Shown here piece by piece: positions 8,378-17,044 of a stretch of DNA of 64,000 nucleotides. Source of the DNA: Sphingomonas montanisoli. Lineage in GTDB: Bacteria > Pseudomonadota > Alphaproteobacteria > Sphingomonadales > Sphingomonadaceae. The stretch is taken from positions 868,001-932,000 of the forward strand of contig NZ_VTOU01000001.1 of NCBI RefSeq assembly GCF_008274695.1. Direction: 5' to 3'. Position 1 is the first letter of the stretch. Each line of letters starts with the position of its first letter. The position numbers were made by a program, and so were the translations under genes. Under the pieces are notes generated by a model. The model was not told the origin of the DNA and ran no database searches. It worked only from the letters and a program-made list of their open reading frames with translations.

Positions 8378-8565
8378 GGCTCTCCGTTCGGACGCATCGA
8401 AACGGCGTCTCTCTGGCGCGCAGGCTATGGAGTGCGGGGTCCGCGCACAATTACCGAAAAGACATGGCGGACATGCGCAAAATCGAAGCGCCGCTTGCCC
8501 AATCGGCAGTGGCCGCGTCACCCCACCCCGCATAGTCTGACAGGCAAGAACGAGAGAGGATGAGC

Positions 8566-10368
8566 ATGGCAGACCGCATCGTGCGGATCGGGGGCGCGAG
8601 CGCCGCCGCGAACGACACATCGTTGGGCGTGACGCAGTTCCTCTCGGCCGAACCCCCGATCGATTATATGGTGTTCGATCTTCTCGCGGAGTCGGTCGTG
8701 GGCCGGATGGGACGGCTTAAGCTCGCCGATCCGAACGCGGGCTATGTCGCGGGCTTCATCGACCGGATGATCGGCCCGCACCTGCGCGCCATCCACGAGC
8801 GCGGCATCCGCGTCATCGCCAATGCGGGCGGGGTCAATCCGGCGGCATGTGGCGCGGCGCTGCGCAAGGCGATCGCGGCAGCGGGCGTGCCGCTGACGGT
8901 CGCGGTGGTCGACGGATCGGACCTGAGCCACGTCCTCCCGCAACTGCGCGACACGCCGGAGATGTTCACCGGCGCGACCCTCGGCGACGCGCTCGACCGC
9001 GCCGATCCGGTCCTCGCCTTCACCGCCTATCTCGGCGCGCTGCCGATCGCCAAGGCGCTGGCCAAGGCCGCCGACATCGTCATCACCGGCCGCATCGTCG
9101 ACAGCGCGACAGCGCTCGGCGCGCTGATCCACGAATTCGGGTGGGATCTCGACGATTTCGACAGGATGGCGGCCGGCACGCTCGTCGGCCATCTGATCGA
9201 ATGCGGAACGCAGGTGACCGGCGGCACCTTCACCGATTGGCGCGCGGTGCACGACTGGGCAAACCTCGGCTACCCCATCGCCGAATGCCGCGCGGACGGC
9301 AGCGCGGTCATCACCAAGCCCGCGGGCACCGGTGGCCTCGTTTCGGTCGGTACCGTCGCCGAACAATTATTGTACGAGGTCGAGGATGCTTCGGCCTATC
9401 TCGTCCCCGACGTCGCCTGCGATTTCAGCGGCGTGACGCTCGAACAGATCGCCCCCGATCGCGTCCGCGTCTCGGGCCCGAAGGGCCGATCGCGCCCATC
9501 GACCTACAAGACATGCCTCACCTACGATTATGGCTGGCGCGCGATCTACGCGATCCCGATCGTCGGGCAGGAGGCAGCGGCCAAGGCGACCTATCTCGGC
9601 GAAAGCCTGATCGCGCGGACCAGCAAGATGCTGCGCGACCGCAACTGGGGCGAGTGGACCCGCACCTCCGTCGAGGCGATGGGCAGCGAAAGCAGCTTCG
9701 GCCCGCATGGGCTGGGCGGCGGCATCCGCGAGGTCGTCGCGCGCTTCGCGGTCGAGCATGAGCGGCGCGAGGCCGTCGAGATGTTCATGGCCGAAGCCTC
9801 CGCATCACAAATGGTCGTCGCGGGCGCGACGATGCCGCTCACATCTTCGGTCGCGATGGTCCAGCATCTGCAGAGCGTGCTGGTCGACAAGGCGCACGCG
9901 ACCATCACGATGGAATATGATGGCGTGACTGAGGAGGTGCCGGTCCCCACCGACGGCGCCTTCGACCGTGCGAGCATCGTCCGCACCGACGTCCCGCAGC
10001 CGCAGGGCGAGGCGGGCGCGACAGTCCCCCTGTCGAAACTCGCGTGGGTGCGTAGCGGCGACAAGGGCGACCTGTTCAACCTCGCCGTCATCGCGCGCGA
10101 TCCGCGCTTCGTGCCGTGGCTTGCCGCGTCGATGACCGAGGCGAAGGTCGGCGCCTGGTACGCGCATCTGACCACGAGCGGAGAGGCCGTCCCCGCCGCG
10201 CGGCATTATGTGCCGGGCCTCCACGCGCTCAACTTCCTGATCCGAGAGTCGATGGGCGGTGGCCTCGCCGCCAACATCCGCTTCGACAGCCCCGGCAAGG
10301 GCAATGGCCAGATGATCCTCGATTTCCCCGTGGCGGTGCCGCACGCGCTCGCCGCAGAGCTGGGCTGA
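8566..10368 (+). CDS. AtuA-family protein (acyclic terpene utilisation), two-domain form
   Basis: A 600-residue protein. Residues about 4-450 match the AtuA family (opening VRIGGASAA, then NAGG, VTGRIVDSA and LIECGTQVTGGTFTDW motifs). Residues about 485-600 are the AtuA-like ferredoxin-fold extension with its conserved RSGDKGDLFNLAVIAR. AtuA was named from the citronellol/geraniol pathway of Pseudomonas, where its biochemical role is not settled. The start at 8566 is chosen because GAGAGGA then lies 5 bases upstream; an ATG two codons earlier has no spacing to a ribosome site. It is the first gene of a nine-gene operon and only 6 bases from the next gene. A second two-domain paralogue is at 21164-22939. 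Confidence 0.92.
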   Translation: MADRIVRIGGASAAANDTSLGVTQFLSAEPPIDYMVFDLLAESVVGRMGRLKLADPNAGYVAGFIDRMIGPHLRAIHERGIRVIANAGGVNPAACGAALRKAIAAAGVPLTVAVVDGSDLSHVLPQLRDTPEMFTGATLGDALDRADPVLAFTAYLGALPIAKALAKAADIVITGRIVDSATALGALIHEFGWDLDDFDRMAAGTLVGHLIECGTQVTGGTFTDWRAVHDWANLGYPIAECRADGSAVITKPAGTGGLVSVGTVAEQLLYEVEDASAYLVPDVACDFSGVTLEQIAPDRVRVSGPKGRSRPSTYKTCLTYDYGWRAIYAIPIVGQEAAAKATYLGESLIARTSKMLRDRNWGEWTRTSVEAMGSESSFGPHGLGGGIREVVARFAVEHERREAVEMFMAEASASQMVVAGATMPLTSSVAMVQHLQSVLVDKAHATITMEYDGVTEEVPVPTDGAFDRASIVRTDVPQPQGEAGATVPLSKLAWVRSGDKGDLFNLAVIARDPRFVPWLAASMTEAKVGAWYAHLTTSGEAVPAARHYVPGLHALNFLIRESMGGGLAANIRFDSPGKGNGQMILDFPVAVPHALAAELG

Positions 10369-10374
10369 CGCGAC

Positions 10375-11196
10375 ATGGACAATCTCGACTATCTGATGAC
10401 GCGGGTGAAAACGCCCGAGACGCGCAGCAGCGTGCTGATCTCCTCCTCGCCTTTCCTCAATCATGCCGGCCTGCGCGATTGGGTGGCGACCCATTATCTG
10501 CGCAAGAACGGCCCCGATCGCGGCAATGAAGGCGACACCGCCGACGGCCTGATCCCCGCGCTCAATAGCATGACCGACGTTCCGAAGATCGAGCGGCTGA
10601 TCGACGAGGAGCGCGAGAAGAATCCCGCCTTCCGCGACTGGGTCGACGAAGCGTATATCGCCCCGCATTCTGCGGACTTCTTCAAGGGCTATCCCGAGGG
10701 CAGCTTCGGCCACCGCTACTGGAGCGTGATCGACGGCGGCTATCAGCCCAACCTCGCGCGCGAGATGATCGTGCCCAAATCGCGCTACGAATTCATCCGT
10801 TTCCGTTTCGGCCAGATCCACGATTTCGAGCATCTGATCGCGGGCGGCGGCTTCAACACGCTGGGCGAGCTGATGCCCTATTTTGTGCGGCTGTCGAACG
10901 TCCACCGGCATCTCTCGTCCGAACTGGCGGGGGAGCTGACGCGCTTCTACGTTCTCGGCGGCTATCGCTTCCCGGTGCGCGCGGGGCTGCATTATCCGCA
11001 AATCTACATGACCGTGCTGGAGTTGCAGATGCGCGGCATCCGGATCGGGCTCGAGTCCGACCCGATTTTCATGGCGAAGTTCGAAGACGTGCTGCACCTG
11101 CCGCTGCCCGAGGCGCGCGCGGCGCTGGGCGTCCGCCATGCCGAGGATCTGGATACCGAGGAGGCATCGCGCATCTTTGACGATCGGGGTGAGTGA
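10375..11196 (+). CDS. Coq4-like protein
   Basis: A 273-residue protein with the metal-ligand pattern of the Coq4 family, H-D-x2-H-x11-E, at H149, D150, H153 and E165 (HDFEHLIAGGGFNTLGE). Classical Coq4 acts in ubiquinone synthesis, where recent work assigns it an oxidative decarboxylation/hydroxylation at ring carbon C1. Here the gene is second in a catabolic operon, so a paralogue acting on a pathway intermediate is more likely than ubiquinone synthesis; that is inference. The remainder is helical with no signal peptide. It starts 6 bases after the AtuA-like gene and is followed by a 70-base gap before the dioxygenase. Confidence 0.75.
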   Translation: MDNLDYLMTRVKTPETRSSVLISSSPFLNHAGLRDWVATHYLRKNGPDRGNEGDTADGLIPALNSMTDVPKIERLIDEEREKNPAFRDWVDEAYIAPHSADFFKGYPEGSFGHRYWSVIDGGYQPNLAREMIVPKSRYEFIRFRFGQIHDFEHLIAGGGFNTLGELMPYFVRLSNVHRHLSSELAGELTRFYVLGGYRFPVRAGLHYPQIYMTVLELQMRGIRIGLESDPIFMAKFEDVLHLPLPEARAALGVRHAEDLDTEEASRIFDDRGE

Positions 11197-11266
11197 TAAC
11201 CTGAAGTTATCACCGCTCGACCAGACGATATTGGATCGCTTGAGAAGCGAGGCGCAGGATCACGGC

Positions 11267-12118
11267 ATGAGCAACATCGCCACCCTCGCGGCGCCACGCG
11301 CCAGCACAGTCACCATCGAGCCGACCGGCGAAGCCTTCGGCGCGATCGTCCACGGGATCGAGTGGGACGAGCCCGATGAGGCGACGGTGTTCGAAATCAC
11401 CCGCGCGCTGCGTCGCCACCTGCTGCTGGTGTTCCGCGGGCAGGAATCGCCCAGCCACGACCAACTCGATACCTTCTTCCGCCGCTTCGGACGCCTGATG
11501 TCCGAAACCTATGACGGCAGCTTCCATTATTCGACCTTCAGCGCGGACGAGGCCGAGCAGATCCACCGCACCGATCACTTCAACTATGTCGTCAACACCG
11601 ATGACGGGCAGACCGAGCTCGTCTGGCATTGCGACCATTTTCAGCGCCCGCAGTATAAGGTGCTAAGCGTGCTGGAGGCGATCGAGTTTGGCCAGGGCGC
11701 GGTGCCGACGATGTTCCGCGACATGTACACCGCCTACGAGATGCTCCCGCTCGAAAAGCGCGGACCGCTCGAGCACAAGCAGACCGTCAACCTCGATCCG
11801 CGCAAGCGCGACCTGACCAAATGGCCGCGCCTTGCGGATTCGATGCACCCCGTCTTCGCCAGCCACCCCCACAGCGGCCGGCGCACGCTCTACGTCAACG
11901 AGTTCACGCACCGCATCGCCGGCATGCCGATGGAGGAGAGCGACGCGGCGATCGCCGACCTGCTCGCCCATGCCGAGCGGACCGCGCCGGTCTACACCCA
12001 CAAATGGCAGGTGGGGGATATCTGCATCTGGGATAATGTCGGCCTGCAGCACCGGCGCGACGCGATGGAATCGGGCGTGCCGAGGCGACTGCGCGTCTAT
12101 GAAGGCGTGGCGGAATAG
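11267..12118 (+). CDS. TauD/TfdA-family 2-oxoglutarate-dependent dioxygenase
   Basis: A 283-residue non-haem iron dioxygenase. The facial triad is visible: HCD at H121/D123 and the distal H262 (GLQHRRDA). The arginine pair expected to bind 2-oxoglutarate is at R273-R274, about a dozen residues after the distal histidine, as in TauD and TfdA. Such enzymes hydroxylate C-H bonds next to sulfonate, ether or carboxylate groups while decarboxylating 2-oxoglutarate. The start at 11267 is preferred because the longer frame (from 11138) would overlap the previous gene; AGGA lies 8 bases upstream. It sits between the Coq4-like and amidohydrolase genes, so it probably opens or hydroxylates the same substrate. 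Confidence 0.9.
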   Translation: MSNIATLAAPRASTVTIEPTGEAFGAIVHGIEWDEPDEATVFEITRALRRHLLLVFRGQESPSHDQLDTFFRRFGRLMSETYDGSFHYSTFSADEAEQIHRTDHFNYVVNTDDGQTELVWHCDHFQRPQYKVLSVLEAIEFGQGAVPTMFRDMYTAYEMLPLEKRGPLEHKQTVNLDPRKRDLTKWPRLADSMHPVFASHPHSGRRTLYVNEFTHRIAGMPMEESDAAIADLLAHAERTAPVYTHKWQVGDICIWDNVGLQHRRDAMESGVPRRLRVYEGVAE

Positions 12119-12127
12119 GAGGGCGAC

Positions 12128-13345
12128 ATGGCTGACATCGACACCCTTCCGCATCCCGTTCCCGAGCGCCTGCGCCGTTACATGGGCGCGATCATGGATG
12201 CCGACGCGCACGAATATACCCCGGTCAACATGTGGGAGGAGCAGTTCGGGTCGGTCGTCCGCCCCTTCGTCGACGCGCATCTCGACAGCAAGATGCCGAT
12301 CCGCGCGCATGTCGACGCCGATGACGCCCCGATCGACGCCGATCAGGTGTGGAACACCAAGTTCGCGAAAGCCCCCGGCGCGTTCGACTTCGATCGCCGG
12401 CTGGAGGTGATGGACTATACCGGGGTACGCCGGCAGCTGATCTTCCCCGGCAGCGTGGGCCTCTACGGCGCGAGCTTCTTCTTCCGCGCCGAAGGCTTTC
12501 CCGACATGTATCGGGGCATCACCGGCGACCGGAAGGGTTATGCGCTGCAGATGATCCGCGCGCATAACGACTTCGCGCTGCGGGTCGCGCGCGCCAGCGA
12601 TCGGCTGCGCATGGTCGCCGTCGCGCTCGCCCCCGACGTCGACAGCCTGATCGCCGAGGTGAAGCGGCTGATGGACGGCGGCGTGCGGGCGGTATGGCTG
12701 CCGAGTGCCGCGCTCCCCGGTGGCGTTTCCCCCGCGCATCCCGACCTTTATCCTTTGTGGGACATGCTCCAGGCCGCCGACGCGCCCGTCCTCGCGCATG
12801 TCGGCGCGGACTTCGAGTTCCTGACGACGGCCAAGTGGCGCGACGCGCCGGCCTTCGTCGGCTGGAAGGCGGGCGAGGAATTCCAGATGGACCCGTGGAC
12901 GCTCTCCACGCTCCATCTGCCCGTCCAGAACTTCCTCGCGACGATGGTGCTGGGCGGGGTGTTCGAAGCCTTCCCAAACCTTCGCTTCGGCGCGTGCGAG
13001 GTGACGGCGCAATGGGTCGGCCCGCTCGCGCAAAATCTCGATTTCTGGCACGCGAACAGCCGCAAATTCTCGCTCGGCAACATGGAAGGCGCGCTGCCGA
13101 TCCGGCTCCAGCCGTCCGACTATATCCGCCGCAACACCCGCTTCTCGATCTTCGATATCGAGCCGGTCGATACCTATATCGAGCAGTTCAACATGCCCGA
13201 ACTCTATTGCTACGCCAGCGACTATCCGCATCCCGAAGGCGGTCGCGCGCCGATGGCGGATGTGAGCGGCAAGCTCGCCAAGTTCGACGAGAGCATCACA
13301 CGCAAGGTGTTCGTCGAAAACGGAAGCTGGCTGCTCCCCGACTGA
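12128..13345 (+). CDS. Amidohydrolase family protein (Amidohydro_2, decarboxylase-like)
   Basis: A 405-residue TIM-barrel metal hydrolase of the Amidohydro_2 group (aminocarboxymuconate-semialdehyde and resorcylate decarboxylases, ring-fission hydrolases). It has the N-terminal metal motif MDADAHEYTP (residues 23-32), a middle barrel histidine (LAHVGADFE) and the C-terminal YASDYPHPEG, whose aspartate is a metal ligand in the family. The first position of the usual HxH is a D here (D-x-H), which is common in this subgroup. AGGAGGG lies 4-9 bases upstream of the start. It is the fourth gene of the operon; decarboxylation or C-C hydrolysis of a carboxylated intermediate is the likely role. Confidence 0.9.
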   Translation: MADIDTLPHPVPERLRRYMGAIMDADAHEYTPVNMWEEQFGSVVRPFVDAHLDSKMPIRAHVDADDAPIDADQVWNTKFAKAPGAFDFDRRLEVMDYTGVRRQLIFPGSVGLYGASFFFRAEGFPDMYRGITGDRKGYALQMIRAHNDFALRVARASDRLRMVAVALAPDVDSLIAEVKRLMDGGVRAVWLPSAALPGGVSPAHPDLYPLWDMLQAADAPVLAHVGADFEFLTTAKWRDAPAFVGWKAGEEFQMDPWTLSTLHLPVQNFLATMVLGGVFEAFPNLRFGACEVTAQWVGPLAQNLDFWHANSRKFSLGNMEGALPIRLQPSDYIRRNTRFSIFDIEPVDTYIEQFNMPELYCYASDYPHPEGGRAPMADVSGKLAKFDESITRKVFVENGSWLLPD

Positions 13346-13386
13346 ACGACACACCAAGCCCCGCCAGAGGGCATACAGGAGACGAT

Positions 13387-14709
13387 ATGAGCGACGGAGA
13401 GGGGATACAGACTCGTACGGGGCCACGCGCCTGGTGGGCATTGGCGGTCCTCACCCTTCTCTACACGATGTCGCTGATGGACCGGCTGGTCATCGCGTTG
13501 ATGTTCACGCCGATGAAGGAAGATCTGGGGATCACCGATTTCCAGCTGGGCCTCATGCACGGCCTCGCCTTTGCCCTGTTCTTCGTGGTCTTCGGGATGC
13601 TGCTCGGCTGGGCATCGGATCGCTATTCGCGCCGCTGGCTGATCTTCATCGGGGTCAGCATCTGGTCGGTCGCGACCGCCTTTTGCGGCCTCGCCGCGAC
13701 GATCTGGCAACTCGTCCTCGCGCGCTTTGCGGTGGGTGCGGGCGAAGCCGCGCTCAACCCCTCGGCCTATTCGATCCTGAGCGACGAATTCCCGCCCGCG
13801 CGGCGCGGCCTTGCTTTCTCGGTCTATGGCGCGGGCAGCCACGCGGGGGTCGCCTCGTCGCTGCTGCTCGGCGGCCTGCTGTTCGGGCTGCTGCCGCGCC
13901 ACTTCAACATGCCGTTCGTCGGCGAAGTCGCAAACTGGCAGGGGATCTTCATTTTCCTGGGCCTGCCCGGAATCCTGATCGGTTGCCTGATCTGGACCTT
14001 GCGCGATCCGCCCCGGCGCGAATGCCTCGACGAAGCCAAGCCCGACTGGCGCGAGGCGCTGGCCTTCGCCAAGGGCCGCTGGCGTTTCCTGGCCGGCCAC
14101 TTCCTCGGCTTCGCGCTGCTCAGCGCGATGGCCAACGGCTATAGCGCGTGGACGCCGAGCTACCTCGTCCGCAACTTTCACCTGACCCTGGGCGAAGCCG
14201 CGACGATGATGGCGTCGATCTCGGTCGCGTTCGGCATTCTCGGCACGATCGTGTCCGGGATCGTTGCGGACAGGATGATGGCGAGGGGGCGGCAGGATGC
14301 GCACGTCCTGCTGTTCGCGATCATCGCCGCGATCCAGATCGTGATGCTCACGCTGGCGGCGATGGCGCCGTCGCTCGTTTTGCTCGCGATCTGCCAGGCG
14401 ATCTTCGTGTTCCTGACCGGATTCACTGGCGTCGCGGTCGCCGCGATCCAGCTGACCACGCCCAATCAGTATCGCGGACAGATCTCCGCCGCCTACCTCT
14501 TCGTGTTCAGCCTGCTGGGTTACGGGGTCGGCCCTACATTGGTCGGCGCGATCGCGACTTACGGATTTGCGGATGATCTCAAACTCGGCTGGGCGATCGC
14601 GGTGGAGGGCTGGATATTGCTGCCGATCGCGGTGATCGCGCTGGCCAGTGCAATGCGGCCGATGCGCAGCGCGATGTCCGACGCGCTCGAATGGCGCGCC
14701 ACGCTCTGA
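13387..14709 (+). CDS. MFS transporter
   Basis: A 440-residue inner-membrane carrier with about 12 hydrophobic segments. It begins with a first helix containing LLYTMSLMDRLVIALM, has the loop ASDRYSRRWLI after helix 2, and the VGAGEAALNPS pattern in helix 4. It belongs to the same spinster-like group as the carrier at 7097-8377. AGGAGACG precedes the start at 13387. Its position inside the operon, between an amidohydrolase and a CoA ligase, points to import of the substrate of this operon. Confidence 0.92.
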   Translation: MSDGEGIQTRTGPRAWWALAVLTLLYTMSLMDRLVIALMFTPMKEDLGITDFQLGLMHGLAFALFFVVFGMLLGWASDRYSRRWLIFIGVSIWSVATAFCGLAATIWQLVLARFAVGAGEAALNPSAYSILSDEFPPARRGLAFSVYGAGSHAGVASSLLLGGLLFGLLPRHFNMPFVGEVANWQGIFIFLGLPGILIGCLIWTLRDPPRRECLDEAKPDWREALAFAKGRWRFLAGHFLGFALLSAMANGYSAWTPSYLVRNFHLTLGEAATMMASISVAFGILGTIVSGIVADRMMARGRQDAHVLLFAIIAAIQIVMLTLAAMAPSLVLLAICQAIFVFLTGFTGVAVAAIQLTTPNQYRGQISAAYLFVFSLLGYGVGPTLVGAIATYGFADDLKLGWAIAVEGWILLPIAVIALASAMRPMRSAMSDALEWRATL

Positions 14710-14720
14710 GAAAGGCCTCT

Positions 14721-16271
14721 ATGGACTGCCCCACCATCCCCCACGTCGCGCTGGAAAGCGCGCGGACCTATGGGGACAAGATCGTGATATCGACCCCGGG
14801 CGGCGAAGCGATCGGTTATGCCGAACTGGCCCGGCGGATGGAGGCCGCCGCCCGCGCCTTCATCGCGGCGGGGGTGAAGCGCGGCGATCGGGTCGCGATC
14901 TGGGCGCCCAATCTCGACCGCTGGATCGTCGCGACTTTGGGCCTGCAGGCGGCCGGCGCGGCCGTGGTGCCGCTCAACACGCGCTACAAGGGCCGCGAGG
15001 CCGCCTATATCCTGAAGAAGAGCCGCGCGCGCATCCTGCTGACCGTCGGCAATTTCCTGGGCAACGACTATCCGGCGATGATCGCGGGGGAGGACGTGCC
15101 CTGCCTCGAACGCGTCGTCCTGCTCGACGACGATGAAGCGCCGAACGGCTGGGCGGCGTTCCTGAAGGAAGGCGAGGGCGTCAGTCGCGAAGCCTATGAG
15201 GAACGCCTCGGCAGCCTCGACGGCGAGGATGTCTGCGACATCCTCTTCACGTCGGGCACCACCGGCAATCCCAAGGGTGTCGTCACCACCCACGGGCAGA
15301 ACATCCGCTGCTACGACATCTATTCGCGCGGCCTGGGCCTGACGAGCGCGGACCGGCTGCTGTCGATCAACCCGTTCTTTCACAGCTTCGGCTACAAGGC
15401 GGGCTGGCTGTGCGCGATCCTGCGCGGCGCGACCCTGTTTCCCGTTCTCAGCTTCGACCCCGCCAAGGCGGTCGACATGCTGGAGGAGCACAAGATCAGC
15501 TGGCTCCCCGGCCCGCCGACGATCTTCACCTCGCTGCTCGACAGCCCGCGCGAAGGGCGTGACCTCTCGTCGCTCCGCCTCGCCGTCACCGGTGCGACCA
15601 CAGTGCCGACCGTGCTGATCCAGCGCATCCTCGACGATCTCGGCTTCGATCGCGTCGTGACGGCTTATGGCCTCAGCGAAACCTGCGGCACCGTGTCGAT
15701 GTGCGAGCCGGACGACGATATCGAGACGATCGCCCACACATCGGGCCGCGCGATCCCCGACATGGAGGTGCGCACCGTCGGCGTCGACGGTCGTGACGTT
15801 CCGGCGGGCGAGCCAGGCGAGATCTGGGTGCGCGGGCCCAACGTGATGCGCGGTTATCTCGACGATCCGGTCGGCACCGCCGAGGCGATCGTCGAAGGCG
15901 GCTGGCTGCGCACCGGCGACATCGGGGTGATGCGCGCCGATGGCTGCATCAGCATCACCGATCGCGCCAAGGACATGTTCATCTGCGGCGGCTTCAACGT
16001 CTATCCGGCCGAAATCGAGCAGATCCTGATCCAGCATCCCGAAGTCGCCGAAGTCACCGTCGTCGGCGCCCCCGACGATCGGCTGGGCGAGGTCGGCCAT
16101 GCCTACATCGTCGCCCGCCCTGGTGCTGCGAAGGATGCCAAGGCGCTGATCGGCTGGTCGCGCGACAATATGGCCAATTATAAGGTGCCGCGCACGATCA
16201 GCTTCGTCGAAGCCCTGCCGCGCAACGCATCAGGCAAGGTCGAGAAGTTCAAGTTGAGGGATGCAGGATGA
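14721..16271 (+). CDS. AMP-dependent acyl-CoA synthetase
   Basis: A 516-residue adenylate-forming enzyme that activates a carboxylic acid to its CoA thioester in the cytoplasm. The phosphate loop SGTTGNPKG is at residues 178-186. YGLSETCG, GEIWVRGPNVMRGY, LRTGDIG and GGFNVYPAEIE follow, and the C-terminal catalytic lysine is K506 in NASGKVEK. The start at 14721 has AAAGG 5 bases upstream; an earlier in-frame ATG at 14691 overlaps the MFS gene. The stop overlaps the start of the next gene (ATGA). It resembles fatty- or terpenoid-acid CoA ligases of the FadD3 type, but substrate specificity cannot be read. Confidence 0.93.
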   Translation: MDCPTIPHVALESARTYGDKIVISTPGGEAIGYAELARRMEAAARAFIAAGVKRGDRVAIWAPNLDRWIVATLGLQAAGAAVVPLNTRYKGREAAYILKKSRARILLTVGNFLGNDYPAMIAGEDVPCLERVVLLDDDEAPNGWAAFLKEGEGVSREAYEERLGSLDGEDVCDILFTSGTTGNPKGVVTTHGQNIRCYDIYSRGLGLTSADRLLSINPFFHSFGYKAGWLCAILRGATLFPVLSFDPAKAVDMLEEHKISWLPGPPTIFTSLLDSPREGRDLSSLRLAVTGATTVPTVLIQRILDDLGFDRVVTAYGLSETCGTVSMCEPDDDIETIAHTSGRAIPDMEVRTVGVDGRDVPAGEPGEIWVRGPNVMRGYLDDPVGTAEAIVEGGWLRTGDIGVMRADGCISITDRAKDMFICGGFNVYPAEIEQILIQHPEVAEVTVVGAPDDRLGEVGHAYIVARPGAAKDAKALIGWSRDNMANYKVPRTISFVEALPRNASGKVEKFKLRDAG

Positions 16272-17044
16272 CCGGACGACGTGATTTCCCCGAAGGTGCG
16301 GTTCTGGTGTTCGGGGGCAGCGGCGGGATCGGCAGCGTGATCGCGCGCAGCTTCGGCGAAGCGGGCACCAACGTCGCCGTCACCTATCGCAGCAACGCCG
16401 CCCGCGCCGACGAAGTGGTGAAGGAGATCGAGGGGCTGGGCGTCCACGCCGCCGCCTTCCCCGCCGACGTCACCGATCGCGCGCAGATCGAGAAGGCGAT
16501 CGCCGACACGGTCGCGCGCTTCGGCCGGCTCCACAGCGTCGTCTTCGTCGCCGGTGCGCTGCCTGTGCAGGATTACATCACCCAATATTCGGACGAGGCC
16601 TGGCACGAGGCGATCGATGTCGAGGTCCACGGCTTCTACAATGTTGTGCGCGCCGCGACTCCTGCGTTGAAGGCGGGTGGCGGCGGATCGTTCGTCCATC
16701 TGGGGTCGGCCGGCGACATCGCCTGGGCCAATCGCGACGGGCTGTCGGTGGTCCCCAAGGCCGCGAACGAGGCGCTGGTGAAGGGCGTCGCGAAGGAGGA
16801 AGGCCGCTTCAACATCCGCGCCAACTCCGTCCTGATCGGCGTGATCGAGGCGGGCATGTTCCTGAAGTTCAAGGAACAGGGCGTGTTCGACGATGCATGG
16901 ATCAAGGCGACCTATGCGCGTCAGGGACTCAAGCGCCTCGGCAAGCCCGAGGAGGTCGCCGACGCCGTCGTCTTCCTCGCCTCGAACCGCGCAAGCTACG
17001 TCACCGGGCAGCAGATCGCGGTGGCGGGCGGATACGGGATTTGA
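16268..17044 (+). CDS. SDR-family protein lacking the catalytic tyrosine
   Basis: A 258-residue SDR fold. The cofactor motif GGSGGIG is at residues 16-22 and the catalytic-type serine at S147 (HLGSAGD). Thirteen residues later, where the catalytic tyrosine should be, there is S160 (LSVVPK), while the partner lysine is retained at K164. Redox chemistry of the usual SDR type should therefore be impaired, and it may be a hydratase, isomerase, or a structural partner of the next SDR. The C-terminus (YVTGQQIAVAGGYGI) is normal. It overlaps the CoA ligase by ATGA and the next SDR by TTGA, so the three are translationally coupled. Confidence 0.85.
   Translation: MTGRRDFPEGAVLVFGGSGGIGSVIARSFGEAGTNVAVTYRSNAARADEVVKEIEGLGVHAAAFPADVTDRAQIEKAIADTVARFGRLHSVVFVAGALPVQDYITQYSDEAWHEAIDVEVHGFYNVVRAATPALKAGGGGSFVHLGSAGDIAWANRDGLSVVPKAANEALVKGVAKEEGRFNIRANSVLIGVIEAGMFLKFKEQGVFDDAWIKATYARQGLKRLGKPEEVADAVVFLASNRASYVTGQQIAVAGGYGI

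Noticed and set aside
8378-8565. A regulon site like TTCC-N8-GGAA in front of the nine-gene operon
   Set aside because: Read through on both strands; no such dyad is present, so this operon is probably not under the same regulator.
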